Source: a virus. From it: a stretch of 64,000 nucleotides of DNA. Below are positions 17,684-25,771 of this stretch, one piece after another. The translations under genes were made by a program, and so were the position numbers. The first letter of the stretch is position 1, and every line of letters starts with the position of its first letter. The notes below the pieces were generated by a model. The model saw only the letters and a program-made list of their open reading frames with translations. It did not search any database and was not told where the DNA came from. The stretch is from the IMG/VR virus record IMGVR_UViG_3300023175_002299, positions 1-64,000 of that record. One strand, written 5' to 3'.

Positions 17684-17756
17684 GTTTTTATTATATGTTG
17701 CTGGTGGGATTGTTTTTGTCCTTTGGTGGCACATAAAAGGGGAAGAAGATGTATGA
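17676..17756 (+). CDS. 26-aa membrane microprotein
   Basis: An ATG at 17676 opens 26 codons to a TGA at 17754-17756. The product is almost entirely one membrane span (FLLYVAGGIVFVLWW) with a short charged tail HIKGEEDV. GGAAG is upstream. It overlaps the previous gene by 8 nt and the next start by 8 nt, the same coupling used by its neighbours. Confidence 0.5.
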   Translation: MIEFLLYVAGGIVFVLWWHIKGEEDV

Positions 17757-18114
17757 GTACAAAGTAATCATTGACAGATGGGTTGATGGTGATACCGTTG
17801 ATGTGCATATCGATCTAGGTTTTGGAGTCTGGCTCAATGATCAAAGAGTCAGACTTTATGGTATTAACACGCCAGAAAGTCGTACCAGAGATTTGGAAGA
17901 AAAGAAATTGGGTCTTGCTGCAAAAGATTACTGTGTGAACTTTTGCCCAGAAGGCGAGACTGCCGTTCTTAAAACAAAAACATATGATGCCAAGGGCAAG
18001 TATGGTCGTATCCTTGGTGAGATTTGGTCAGACAAAGAATACGCTGATCAGTCATTGAATGAATACTTGGTGGAAAAGGGACATGCAGTCAGATACTTCG
18101 GCGGAAAAAGATAA
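17749..18114 (+). CDS. Thermonuclease (SNase-like)
   Basis: A 121-aa staphylococcal-nuclease-fold protein. The Ca-binding aspartates lie in WVDGDTVDV, the catalytic arginine and glutamate in RVRLYGINTPES, and the second arginine in GKYGRILGEIW. No signal peptide, so it probably acts in the cytoplasm, for example on host DNA or RNA. AAGAAG lies upstream. Confidence 0.85.
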   Translation: MYEYKVIIDRWVDGDTVDVHIDLGFGVWLNDQRVRLYGINTPESRTRDLEEKKLGLAAKDYCVNFCPEGETAVLKTKTYDAKGKYGRILGEIWSDKEYADQSLNEYLVEKGHAVRYFGGKR

Positions 18115-19081
18115 TTATATTATTACTGGTGGATGTTCTTTTACGGCACACACAGACAAAAAAACTTTATCATGGGCCAGACAACTAGAATCTGAATTAG
18201 GAAGAGATTCTGTTATCCATGCTGCACAGATGGGTTCTGGAAATCAGATCATCTGTGATCGTTTATGTTATGAACTATCAAAACCAGAGAGAAGAAAAAA
18301 TGCTGCTGGTGTGGTAGTGATGTGGTCATCGCCATTTAGAAAAGAATTCTTGTTCACTCACGAAGACCCAGACTGGAGAGATATCTACAATGGGTTAAGG
18401 AAAGAACAGCAGACTACTTTTACCAATTATTTCCTCACCGAAAATAATGAGAAAATAAAACACCCGATGTCGAATTGGTTGATCATTGGGGGTGGTTATG
18501 GTATATGGGATTTTGGTATACCGTCATTAGATAGACGCATTAGGTCTTATTTCGATAACAATTTTAGCAAAGCACAATGTTATGTTGACACATGTCGTGC
18601 CATAATTACTCTACAGTCTTTGTGCAAATCCTATGGCGTACCTTTGATGAACATGTGTTGGCAGAATATATTTCACGATGTACACGTTAGACCAACAGAT
18701 GAAATTCATGGCAACGGCGATAGAAACTTAATCTCTGGACAAGCAACTATGGGTTGGTTGGCTAGAAGACTGTGGGACAACACAGAAAAAACTACAACGC
18801 CGTTGCCAGAAAATATGAAGGCAGAATTCAAAAACAAAAGAATTGAAAAGATGTATCCAGACTGTAAACATTGGATGGATATGATTGATTGGGACACTTG
18901 GTTTTTTTATGAGAACGACAGCGTTGTTCAAGGTGGACTACAAGAATTTAGATATTGGGAGTGTGGTGATTTTGCAGAAAATCTGATGTATCACCCGCCT
19001 ACTGATGTCCAAAATGCATGGATGAAATTGGTTAAAAAGGAACTGATTAAACGTGGCATGATAGGAGATAATAATGAATAA
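18083..19081 (+). CDS. SGNH-hydrolase-like protein (copy 3)
   Basis: About 332 aa. Block I is NYIITGGCSFTAHTDKKTLSW and block II-like GSGNQIICDRL follows. Like copy 2 it has a GCS instead of GDS core. A clear block V is not seen. The true start is uncertain: the frame is open from 18059, and the ATG at 18083 has AAAAGGG just upstream, although it overlaps the nuclease gene by 32 nt. Confidence 0.6.
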   Translation: MQSDTSAEKDNYIITGGCSFTAHTDKKTLSWARQLESELGRDSVIHAAQMGSGNQIICDRLCYELSKPERRKNAAGVVVMWSSPFRKEFLFTHEDPDWRDIYNGLRKEQQTTFTNYFLTENNEKIKHPMSNWLIIGGGYGIWDFGIPSLDRRIRSYFDNNFSKAQCYVDTCRAIITLQSLCKSYGVPLMNMCWQNIFHDVHVRPTDEIHGNGDRNLISGQATMGWLARRLWDNTEKTTTPLPENMKAEFKNKRIEKMYPDCKHWMDMIDWDTWFFYENDSVVQGGLQEFRYWECGDFAENLMYHPPTDVQNAWMKLVKKELIKRGMIGDNNE

Positions 19082-19190
19082 GACTGTCACTGGTCAAATG
19101 TGTATGGGCGCATTGTGCGTTATGGGTGCTTGGGTATTTTATAAACTTGGGTTAGAATTGTGGTGTCTAGCATATGGGATGTTCATGTGA
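19074..19190 (+). CDS. 38-aa membrane microprotein
   Basis: The ATG at 19074 has AGGAGA a few bases upstream and ends at TGA 19188-19190. The product is one hydrophobic helix (GALCVMGAWVFYKLGLELW). It starts within the end of the SGNH gene and its stop overlaps the GTG start of the TonB-receptor-like gene, so it is probably co-translated with that outer-membrane protein. Confidence 0.55.
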   Translation: MNKTVTGQMCMGALCVMGAWVFYKLGLELWCLAYGMFM

Positions 19191-20686
19191 TTAAAATTAG
19201 ATGGTATGTTTTTGTGGTATTTCTGTTCATGGCATGGTTTGCTGGTGCAGCGTATGCCGAAGAACTTTATGAGATTGTCGTGGAGGCGGCACCTCGCCAG
19301 ACATTTGAACCCAAACCAAACTTAGATTTCACTGTCGCTGAGATTCTTGATCCTAGTCAATCATTCACTCAAGGTGGGTATGGTGGTTTCGCTGGATATC
19401 GTGAACGAGGGCAACAGACTATTCACTCGCAGATATATCGCAACGGAATCCCAGTCAACGATTCTGGTACGGGTTGGTATGACTTTGCTCACGATATCCC
19501 CACAGGCGGCGAGAGAATCACGCTGGTGCAGGGTTCTAACTCTACAATCTATGGTTCTGGTTCACTCGCTGGAACTGTTTTTATCAACGATACGTTTGAT
19601 AATCGTTTTATGATTCGTGCCGGATCAAAGAGTGCCATGACGCACATATCAAGTGACTTGGGTTTTTCTTTCACGGCATTTGGTGCTAACAATGATTCGG
19701 TCAGGTCTGACAATGACGAAGACGACATGTACAAAAATTATACGGTGCGTGGAGAGTACGGCAATTTCAATTTAGTTTATACTGACTATTCCTATGACTA
19801 CGATAGGTGCTACCAGCCTACCTTTGATGAGAATTTTGTCATGACACTATTTTCTGATGAGTGTAAACAGGAAGGCAACCGTGGCACAGTATCGTACAAT
19901 GATGAGAATATAACAGTTGGCTACAGTTGGAACAATGCTGACTTCCCCAATGAGGGCAGTGGTTATGAAAGTAAGTCGCAACGATTCTACACTGATGCTA
20001 GACAGATGTTTTATGATGTGTTGATCGGTGCGACAATCAACGCAGAAAGATTCGCAGGACAAACCAGAGAACGGGTCGAGGCGTATGCTGAGTACGGTGG
20101 TTTTTCTGTTAGAACTGACGGTGACAATGTAGTTGCCAGAGTTGGGTTTTCGGTTCCCCTGCTCACTGGTATTAATGTCGCCATAGGATCATCTTATCGG
20201 GAACCAACACTATATGAAGAGAACGGAGACGCTTACGTTATGTCGAACAACAATCTAAATCCAGAAGAATCTGCCGGTATTGATATCTCACTGGGCCCAG
20301 TAACGGCATTCGCATATAATTTTGATGAGGGTATTACCTACAATTTTGAAAACAATCAGTTTCAGAATACGGGCGACTACTCTACCAGTGGTGTGCGATT
20401 CCAAGACAATTACACTTTTGGTGATGTGAACTTTTCGGTATTCGCTGGGTACACTGACAGTGATCAGCCATTTGTATCGGAGTGGAAAGGTTCTGTGACC
20501 GCTGAGTGGAAAGACTTCACGACTCAGATCAATAGCAATCAGTGGGCAACCACAATTGACTTTACCTATGAGAACAGTGGATTTTTTGCTACGGTGAGCA
20601 ATCTCACTGATGAAGTCTATGAAATCCAGTACGGGTATCCCGTTGGGGGTGTCGAGTTTCATGTTGGGTATCAGCATGGATACTGA
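19187..20686 (+). CDS. TonB-dependent receptor-like outer-membrane protein
   Basis: 499 aa from a GTG start. Residues 1-24 are a Sec signal peptide ending AGAAYA. A TonB-box-like YEIVVEA follows at 28-34. A plug domain has the typical order: GYRERGQQTIHSQIYRNGIP, then GGERITLVQGSNSTIYGSGS and LAGTVFI. The remainder alternates as beta strands and ends ATVSNLTDEVYEIQYGYP, then VEFHVGYQHGY with an aromatic final residue as in outer-membrane barrels. It is shorter than most receptors (600-700 aa). It could scavenge nutrients, alter the host surface or block superinfection; the last two are inference. Confidence 0.85.
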   Translation: MIKIRWYVFVVFLFMAWFAGAAYAEELYEIVVEAAPRQTFEPKPNLDFTVAEILDPSQSFTQGGYGGFAGYRERGQQTIHSQIYRNGIPVNDSGTGWYDFAHDIPTGGERITLVQGSNSTIYGSGSLAGTVFINDTFDNRFMIRAGSKSAMTHISSDLGFSFTAFGANNDSVRSDNDEDDMYKNYTVRGEYGNFNLVYTDYSYDYDRCYQPTFDENFVMTLFSDECKQEGNRGTVSYNDENITVGYSWNNADFPNEGSGYESKSQRFYTDARQMFYDVLIGATINAERFAGQTRERVEAYAEYGGFSVRTDGDNVVARVGFSVPLLTGINVAIGSSYREPTLYEENGDAYVMSNNNLNPEESAGIDISLGPVTAFAYNFDEGITYNFENNQFQNTGDYSTSGVRFQDNYTFGDVNFSVFAGYTDSDQPFVSEWKGSVTAEWKDFTTQINSNQWATTIDFTYENSGFFATVSNLTDEVYEIQYGYPVGGVEFHVGYQHGY

Positions 20687-20864
20687 CAAAGTTTTGCGTG
20701 CCATGTACCATGCTGATCTTGCCGTGATGGAAGGTGCTAATAAACCTCTGATCACTTATGAAGAGTGGTACGCAAAAAGACCGTGGATATACGAAAGTCC
20801 AGATAAGGGCGAAACCGTGTATCGCCGTAAGTTTGGTGACAAAAAGAGAGAACAAATTAGGTGA
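20676..20864 (+). CDS. Small hypothetical protein
   Basis: 62 aa, charged, with a C-terminus rich in Arg and Lys (RRKFGDKKREQIR). The ATG at 20676 overlaps the receptor stop by 11 nt; the frame is open further upstream inside the receptor gene, which is less likely. Its TGA overlaps the next GTG. Unrecognised. Confidence 0.5.
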   Translation: MDTDKVLRAMYHADLAVMEGANKPLITYEEWYAKRPWIYESPDKGETVYRRKFGDKKREQIR

Positions 20865-21853
20865 ACGTAGTTTCTTCTGATGATAAAAATGTTTACATAT
20901 CATGCCTATTAGCAAGGGATGCTGATGGCCACCGAACTGTAGATAATGATGCTCTCAAAGAGATAGTATCCGAACACGGCAAGGACAAAAAATATACTTT
21001 GTTCAATTTGTGGGAAGAGATAGTGCGATTTGTTGACATTTCTTTCGTGGAAGAGAATTCTGATATATCTTTTTGCATCGAAGACAATTCTTTTCGTGAT
21101 ATGAATCATACTCTGCCTAGAAATATGTATCACGGCAAAAACCCTTACTATTTTTTGTATCTAACAATATCTCATGGCAAGACACATGTAAATCAAGAGA
21201 TCACTATTCCGTTTTGTTTTCTTAACGGCAAATCTAGACCCTTTAGACAGAAATTATGGGACAAGGTGGAGAAAGATGGACTGATCAATCAGTATTGTTC
21301 TTTTTTACGGAACGGGGTGTTCGCTGATATAGAATTCAATATTGCCGATAGTTTGAAACAACCAGACATGGTAACGAAAATTGCTTTCAATCCTGCTGAA
21401 TTTTATGATAGAGTATTGATAGATGTTTATGTTGAACCAGAGGTAAATACGTTGAGGTTTACCGAAAAAACATGGAAACCTCTGCTACATGAAAAGATTG
21501 CATTCGGATTTTCGGCACAGAACTATTATCGCAATTTGAAGTGGTTGGGGTTCAAGATGCACGATAACGTTATTGACTATTCTTTTGACAGTATAGAAGA
21601 TAATGAAGAAAGACTTGAAGGATTTTATGAACAGTTTAAAAAATTGCTAAATATTAAACTGTCCGATTTGGTAGAGATAACAGATACGGAGAGAATGCAT
21701 AATCGAAAGAGATGTTTAACATTAATTCAGAATGCTGAGGTTCCAGAGTTACCAATATTTGAAACCAAGGATTTTTTTGAATTACAAAAGCGTGATGCTA
21801 GAGGAATGATTGATTGGCCTAGAGGAAAAGTATATGAGTGGCAAGGGAAGTAG
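20861..21853 (+). CDS. Glycosyltransferase-like protein (family copy 2)
   Basis: 330 aa from a GTG overlapping the previous stop. It shares the family blocks with the genes at 2, 46646, 53056 and 54758: CFLNGKSRPFRQKLWDK in the middle, then VYVEPEVNTLRFTEKTWKPLL, then W-L-G-F-K and VIDYSFDSIEDNEER. The last blocks resemble the nucleotide-sugar-binding half of exostosin-like glycosyltransferases. It lies next to the outer-membrane receptor-like gene, consistent with a cell-surface role, but the acceptor is unknown. Confidence 0.55.
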   Translation: MNVVSSDDKNVYISCLLARDADGHRTVDNDALKEIVSEHGKDKKYTLFNLWEEIVRFVDISFVEENSDISFCIEDNSFRDMNHTLPRNMYHGKNPYYFLYLTISHGKTHVNQEITIPFCFLNGKSRPFRQKLWDKVEKDGLINQYCSFLRNGVFADIEFNIADSLKQPDMVTKIAFNPAEFYDRVLIDVYVEPEVNTLRFTEKTWKPLLHEKIAFGFSAQNYYRNLKWLGFKMHDNVIDYSFDSIEDNEERLEGFYEQFKKLLNIKLSDLVEITDTERMHNRKRCLTLIQNAEVPELPIFETKDFFELQKRDARGMIDWPRGKVYEWQGK

Positions 21854-22121
21854 ACCGAGACCCTATTCGGTAGACAATGAAACGTTTGCTAGTAATTGGG
21901 ATCGGATTTTTAGTAAGAAATCTGGTATGGTAGGCAGAATGAAGTACGCCATCAAAGTATCGACCAATGACTCTTTTTATTATATCACTGAAGACACGGG
22001 TTCCTGTGCTGATTTGGTGGTAGAATTGTTCGAAACAAGAGAAGAAGCAGAGGAAACAGCCAACACTATTCGTGCTGCTGGATGTGGTGGTACAGTAGAA
22101 ATCATACAGTGGTTAGATTAA
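21834..22121 (+). CDS. Small hypothetical protein
   Basis: 95 aa. The N-terminus SGKGSRPRPYSVDNETFASNW is a short motif I associate with small proteins of marine T4-like phages; the C-terminal 55 residues form a separate beta-alpha domain (MKYAIKVSTNDSFYYITE onward). The ATG at 21834 has AGAGGAAA upstream. Function unknown. Confidence 0.65.
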   Translation: MSGKGSRPRPYSVDNETFASNWDRIFSKKSGMVGRMKYAIKVSTNDSFYYITEDTGSCADLVVELFETREEAEETANTIRAAGCGGTVEIIQWLD

Positions 22122-22128
22122 TTTTGTA

Positions 22129-22157
22129 TTGACTTCCGATACAAAAGATGATAAGAT
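22129..22157 (+). promoter_or_regulatory. Sigma70-type promoter (weak -10)
   Basis: TTGACT at 22129-22134 and TAAGAT at 22152-22157 with a 17-bp spacer. It lies in the 69-bp gap before the 152-aa gene, which has AAGGAA as ribosome-binding site. Confidence 0.5.
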
Positions 22158-22190
22158 TTAATCTTAGATTGTTCAAGTAAGGAATTTATC

Positions 22191-22649
22191 ATGAAAATTG
22201 AAGTAGGAAAAGAGTACACCATTCACCCGATGTACAAAAAGAGTTTTGACCAGTGGGAAGTATGGAAAGATAACGAGAGCGGTGACCGTTGCCGAGTTGA
22301 GTCTAACTTTCGATCTGGTGCATATATCGTAAAGATCACCAACGAAGAAGAGAAAGAACTGCTCGAGTCTTATCTTGATGAGAGTGCTAGTGGTCAATGT
22401 GAACCAGAGTGCGAATTCTCCGAGTTTGAAATGGTAGACTATTTCGATGAGTGTGCCTGTTTCTACTATCCCATACTGACCGAGAATTCTCCTCTGTCTG
22501 ATGAATGGTTAGATGAAGAACTGTGCGAAAATGGAACCAGTTGGTTCTTTGACAACAATTGGGATCACGAATATACAGAGGTGTTTATGGGTTTGCCCTT
22601 GACTGCCGATGAGGTTGACCCCGACAACCGATATCAAACGAGGTTTTGA
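22191..22649 (+). CDS. Hypothetical acidic protein
   Basis: 152 aa, strongly acidic, beta-rich N-terminus (KIEVGKEYTIHPMYKKSF), with a cluster of cysteines in the middle (ASGQCEPECEFSEF and FDECACFYY) that could bind metal. First gene behind a promoter, followed by four tightly spaced small genes. Unrecognised. Confidence 0.65.
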   Translation: MKIEVGKEYTIHPMYKKSFDQWEVWKDNESGDRCRVESNFRSGAYIVKITNEEEKELLESYLDESASGQCEPECEFSEFEMVDYFDECACFYYPILTENSPLSDEWLDEELCENGTSWFFDNNWDHEYTEVFMGLPLTADEVDPDNRYQTRF

Positions 22650-22651
22650 TC

Positions 22652-22915
22652 ATGAGTGAAGAAAAGTATGTGTGGCATCGCCCTCACAAGTCCGAAGAGT
22701 ATTATGAAAGCCAAATCTGTGACCAAGTATGGGAACAGATCACTGAGCATTTTGGTGTTGGAGAGATTACTGAAATCACTCCAGACCAAGTGAAAGAGAT
22801 TGAAGAGTGGCGTGAAGAGAATCTGAGCGAGTACAGTGTACTTCAAGTAGGATTCTCAAACTTCATTCAGCAGTGGGAATCAGAACGATGGGAAGCTGGT
22901 CTAGACGATGGGTGA
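22652..22915 (+). CDS. Small hypothetical protein
   Basis: 87 aa, helical and acidic, with several tryptophans (VWHRPHK, QVWEQI, QQWESERWEAG). The ATG at 22652 follows the previous stop by 2 nt. Just past its stop lies an 11-nt tandem duplication (ATGGGTGAAAC twice) before the next ATG. Unrecognised. Confidence 0.6.
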   Translation: MSEEKYVWHRPHKSEEYYESQICDQVWEQITEHFGVGEITEITPDQVKEIEEWREENLSEYSVLQVGFSNFIQQWESERWEAGLDDG

Positions 22916-22929
22916 AACATGGGTGAAAC

Positions 22930-23208
22930 ATGAGTAAAAACTTTGTTGAAATTGACGCAGACCCTTGGTTGACTGCCGAGGGCAATATCGCAACCGAAGT
23001 GTACTTTGGGACGGCTTGTGAAGCGGCTTATACCAAATCCGTGACACTAAAAGATTTAATCGACAAGGAACTGGAATCTTTTATCAGTCCCAGAACTCTT
23101 AAAATCGATGAGTATCACGCCGATGATACAAAAAACCTTATTAAATCTTTAAAAAGTGCTGTTAAGTATGCTGAGAAACGTGCGAAGGAACTGGGCTATG
23201 AAAAATAG
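22930..23208 (+). CDS. Small hypothetical protein
   Basis: 92 aa with an acidic N-terminus (EIDADPWLTAEG) and a C-terminal helix rich in Lys and Ala. Unrecognised. It is part of the small-gene run behind the promoter at 22129, overlapping the next gene by 11 nt. Confidence 0.6.
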   Translation: MSKNFVEIDADPWLTAEGNIATEVYFGTACEAAYTKSVTLKDLIDKELESFISPRTLKIDEYHADDTKNLIKSLKSAVKYAEKRAKELGYEK

Positions 23209-23476
23209 ATATGGTGATGAGTATCATTGGGAAAAACTCAATGACAAAGAATACCAGTTTCACATGACTGGTACTTCAATGAACCACTGTCGTTTTGGTG
23301 GTAAAAAGGGTCAGGAAGGCCTTGATCCGAATGATCTCGGTATGTTTGACCCCAGCGGCGGCCCGTATGTTGCAGTTGGTTCTAAGATTTACTTTGATGA
23401 GAAAGGTGATGAACCTTTGATTGTGGAACGCATTCGTAGTACCGATGAAGGTATCTTCGTAGAGGTGAAGTTATGA
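23198..23476 (+). CDS. Small hypothetical protein
   Basis: 92 aa. It contains a glycine-rich centre (CRFGGKKGQEGLDPNDLG, then DPSGGPYVAVGSKIYF) and ends in beta strands. The ATG at 23198 is preferred over an upstream in-frame start because it leaves only an 11-nt overlap. Unrecognised. Confidence 0.6.
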   Translation: MKNRYGDEYHWEKLNDKEYQFHMTGTSMNHCRFGGKKGQEGLDPNDLGMFDPSGGPYVAVGSKIYFDEKGDEPLIVERIRSTDEGIFVEVKL

Positions 23477-23727
23477 GTCAGTCAATATTCGATCTAGAAC
23501 AACAAATAATGGAATGCTGGAATGTTACCAGAGACATTGAGTTGGTAACACAACATCTCGTAGATCATTCAGATGGATATAGTGATGATGATATCATGAA
23601 CAAATACATGGCTATCAAGGATTTATATGAGATCAAATTTGATGCTATGTGGAGAACATTTGAGACCGTCTGCGAGGAATATCATGAAGGACAACGTAAA
23701 GCGAGCGCTGTACGAAGCAACGACTGA
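23473..23727 (+). CDS. Small helical hypothetical protein
   Basis: 84 aa, acidic helices (IFDLEQQIMECWNVTRDIELV and DIMNKYMAIKDLYEIKFDAMW). Small proteins of this size and composition are common in marine T4-like phages, with unknown role. Its ATG overlaps the previous stop as ATGA. Confidence 0.6.
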   Translation: MSQSIFDLEQQIMECWNVTRDIELVTQHLVDHSDGYSDDDIMNKYMAIKDLYEIKFDAMWRTFETVCEEYHEGQRKASAVRSND

Positions 23728-23911
23728 TACGGGAATTGCCGCAATGGTAAACATTCCGTTGAACTTTGTCCTATTGTATGTGTGCATTGATCTGTACAAT
23801 CTGCCAACCGTGTGGACTTCTGTGATTATGACAACACTATTCACAATGTATGCCATAACGAGAAAAACATTTATCAGACTTTATTTCCAAAGGAAACACG
23901 ATGTCCTATGA
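23684..23911 (+). CDS. Small membrane protein, two helices
   Basis: 75 aa with two hydrophobic segments (about residues 22-40 and 45-60) between charged ends. The ATG at 23684 overlaps the previous gene by 44 nt; the upstream frame has no better start. The N-terminal charged stretch KDNVKRALYEATTDTGIA is also typical of short phage membrane proteins. Function unknown. Confidence 0.6.
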   Translation: MKDNVKRALYEATTDTGIAAMVNIPLNFVLLYVCIDLYNLPTVWTSVIMTTLFTMYAITRKTFIRLYFQRKHDVL

Positions 23912-24401
23912 TCAAAGCATAGGTGATAATCATAGAAGAATCGCATGGTATAAAGAACATTTCACTGGATTTGACGTTATCGTTGAACTGGGAGTTGCCA
24001 CGGGATATACTTCCAAGGTTCTTATTGAGTGCGCCAGAAAGAAAGTTTACGGTGTAGACTTCTCCCCTGATTTAGATGTTGAACATTTATATTCTTATGC
24101 TTCAGAACGTGGAATAGAATATGAGTTTATAAACAAAGGCACTGAAAACACTAATCCCATTGAATGTGATGTGCTGTATATAGATGCTGATCACACAGAA
24201 GAAGCCGCATATTCAGATTTAACTCGCTTTGCCCCTAAGACAAAAACGTATATAGGATTACATGACACCAGCCCCGCATTGAGAAACATGGGATTTGGTG
24301 TAGACTTAGCAATAATCAGATTCCTAAAAGAGAATCCACAATGGGAAATATTTTATGAAGACACAAAAACGTGTGGTCTAACAGTACTGAAGAGAGCCTG
24401 A
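23901..24401 (+). CDS. Class I SAM-dependent methyltransferase-like
   Basis: 166 aa. The SAM-binding strand VIVELGVATGYTSKVLIE, the acidic end of strand 2 VYGVDFSPD, and the later DVLYIDADHTEEAAYSD motif match small O-methyltransferase-like folds acting on glycans or metabolites. It is one of four such proteins in the window. It overlaps the membrane protein gene by 11 nt. Confidence 0.75.
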   Translation: MSYDQSIGDNHRRIAWYKEHFTGFDVIVELGVATGYTSKVLIECARKKVYGVDFSPDLDVEHLYSYASERGIEYEFINKGTENTNPIECDVLYIDADHTEEAAYSDLTRFAPKTKTYIGLHDTSPALRNMGFGVDLAIIRFLKENPQWEIFYEDTKTCGLTVLKRA

Positions 24402-24408
24402 AGAGACT

Positions 24409-24828
24409 ATGCTAACGCTGTGGGGAGAAGATAATACGATAGAAACAAAAATTTGTCGTGATTGTAATATAGAGAAAGCAATAGAAGAATTTGAACCAAA
24501 CAGAAGGTTTTATAGTAAAGATAACCCAAATGGCAGAGTTGTTCGTAGACCGTCTTGTAGGACTTGCCGATCAAAGAAAAAAACTATAAAAAGGTCTCAA
24601 TCTAAACATTGGAAAAGACCCCAAACGTTTGAATGCCCCGTATGTAAACATGTATACGATGGATCATATGCTAGACTAGATCATTGCCACGATACGGGTA
24701 ATGTTCGTGGATGGCTATGTGATAATTGTAATACGGGATTCGGTAAATTCAGAGAAGATATAGGTATACTTAGAAATGCTGTGAGATATTTGGAAGGTTC
24801 TATACATGAGGTGCTTTGTGGTGAATAG
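24409..24828 (+). CDS. Recombination endonuclease VII (T4 gp49-like)
   Basis: Resolves Holliday junctions and branched DNA before packaging. An N-terminal CRDC...CRTC knuckle is followed by CPVC, and then the signature HNH segment LDHCHDTGNVRGWLCDNCN with GFGKFRED after it. 139 aa is close to T4 endonuclease VII (157 aa). The catalytic DH and N residues are in place. Confidence 0.9.
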   Translation: MLTLWGEDNTIETKICRDCNIEKAIEEFEPNRRFYSKDNPNGRVVRRPSCRTCRSKKKTIKRSQSKHWKRPQTFECPVCKHVYDGSYARLDHCHDTGNVRGWLCDNCNTGFGKFREDIGILRNAVRYLEGSIHEVLCGE

Positions 24829-24920
24829 TGGGAAATAGTGGTTATCTAAATCCGCACGGCGACAGCTGCTGAGCGATTCGCTGAGGTTTAAAAGCCAGGC
24901 TACCATACTTTTCCCCCAAT

Positions 24921-24999
24921 GTCAAGGGCAAAAAAGCACATTTTTTTCTCGCTTTTTTCGCCAAAGCCCCTTGACAACTGCCCCAGCCATCTGTATAAT
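24921..24999 (+). promoter_or_regulatory. Sigma70-type promoter within an inverted repeat
   Basis: TTGACA at 24971-24976 and TATAAT at 24994-24999 with a 17-bp spacer form one of the best consensus promoters in the window. The -35 lies in the right arm of an inverted repeat: GTCAAGGGC at 24921-24929 against GCCCCTTGAC at 24966-24975. The arms could be a repressor operator, or form a hairpin in read-through transcripts. The 203-bp gap before it also holds a small AGCGATTCGCT hairpin and nothing else I can assign. Confidence 0.75.
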
Positions 25000-25031
25000 T
25001 GTATTTGTACCTTTTGAGAGAGTAAAGCCTT

Positions 25032-25355
25032 ATGAATATTGATGCCCTTTTTGACGCCATTGCTACTGACTACCAACGCTGGCACAGCCGCTCAGAGTAT
25101 GCTAAGGACGATGATTTTGAGTCATTTCGTGCCAAGTTGTCAGTCGAAGAGGGCCGCAAATACCTCAAGGTGATAAAGACCGATGGCCAGACTATGGTGT
25201 GGGGTTTCATTCAGAAGGCAGATGACAAACAGTTTCGTGCTGGTGACATCTTGAAGGCCGCTAGTTGGTCTGCCCCTGCCAGAAACAAGGCTCGTGGTAA
25301 TGTGTTGGAAGGGGATTTTAGTTGGGTTCGCTGGACAGGGCCGGAGTATCTATGA
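25032..25355 (+). CDS. Hypothetical early protein
   Basis: 107 aa. The N-terminal half is helical (ALFDAIATDYQRWHSR) and the C-terminal half beta-rich, with several tryptophans (MVWGFIQK, FSWVRWTGPEYL). First gene behind a strong promoter, so probably expressed early. I do not recognise the family. Confidence 0.65.
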   Translation: MNIDALFDAIATDYQRWHSRSEYAKDDDFESFRAKLSVEEGRKYLKVIKTDGQTMVWGFIQKADDKQFRAGDILKAASWSAPARNKARGNVLEGDFSWVRWTGPEYL

Positions 25356-25594
25356 TGAATAACGTTAAGGGTTCTTTTATTGAAAAGGATGTGAAGGGTC
25401 GCCACTGGTATGAGGCCAATGATGAGTTGGACGATATGACAACGCCATGGCAGTTCCCCCACAAGTTAATTACTAATGATGGCTTTCGATATGCCAACAT
25501 TAAGGCCACTGTCGCTGAGATTGCCATAGATGAAGACGAGTATGGCTACCCAGTGATCGAAAAGTGGCAGATATACAGTCACAAATTTAGTTGA
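25352..25594 (+). CDS. Small hypothetical protein
   Basis: 80 aa, acidic, beta-rich. The ATG at 25352 overlaps the previous stop as ATGA. Last gene of a two-gene unit ending at a clear terminator. Unrecognised. Confidence 0.6.
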   Translation: MMNNVKGSFIEKDVKGRHWYEANDELDDMTTPWQFPHKLITNDGFRYANIKATVAEIAIDEDEYGYPVIEKWQIYSHKFS

Positions 25595-25632
25595 GTTTCT
25601 CCTGCCGTGGGTGTGGTGTCCATGGCCTTGAT

Positions 25633-25675
25633 GGGATGTGGTTTTTTCTTTCTCCTCCCCACATCCCTTTTTTAT
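25633..25675 (+). terminator. Rho-independent terminator
   Basis: A perfect 9-bp stem, GGGATGTGG at 25633-25641 against CCACATCCC at 25659-25667, is followed directly by TTTTTT. It ends the unit that starts at the promoter at 24971. Confidence 0.88.
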
Positions 25676-25693
25676 TATAGGTAGGCAATATTA

Positions 25694-25762
25694 ATGACAG
25701 AAATAGTATACGCAACCGTTGGATTTTGGCTATTAATACTCTTGACAGATGCCTTAATTTAG
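25694..25762 (+). CDS. Possible 22-aa hydrophobic peptide
   Basis: An ATG at 25694 opens 22 codons of mostly hydrophobic residues (VGFWLLILLTDALI) to a TAG. It overlaps the -35 of the next promoter and lacks a good ribosome-binding site, so it may be chance. Confidence 0.2.
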   Translation: MTEIVYATVGFWLLILLTDALI

Positions 25763-25771
25763 TGGTATAAT
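25742..25771 (+). promoter_or_regulatory. Sigma70-type promoter
   Basis: TTGACA at 25742-25747 and TATAAT at 25766-25771 with an 18-bp spacer. The leader that follows holds GGCC-rich inverted repeats (TTGGCCATAGCCAA and flanking GGCC) before an AAAGGAAG site and the ATG at 25858. Confidence 0.75.
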
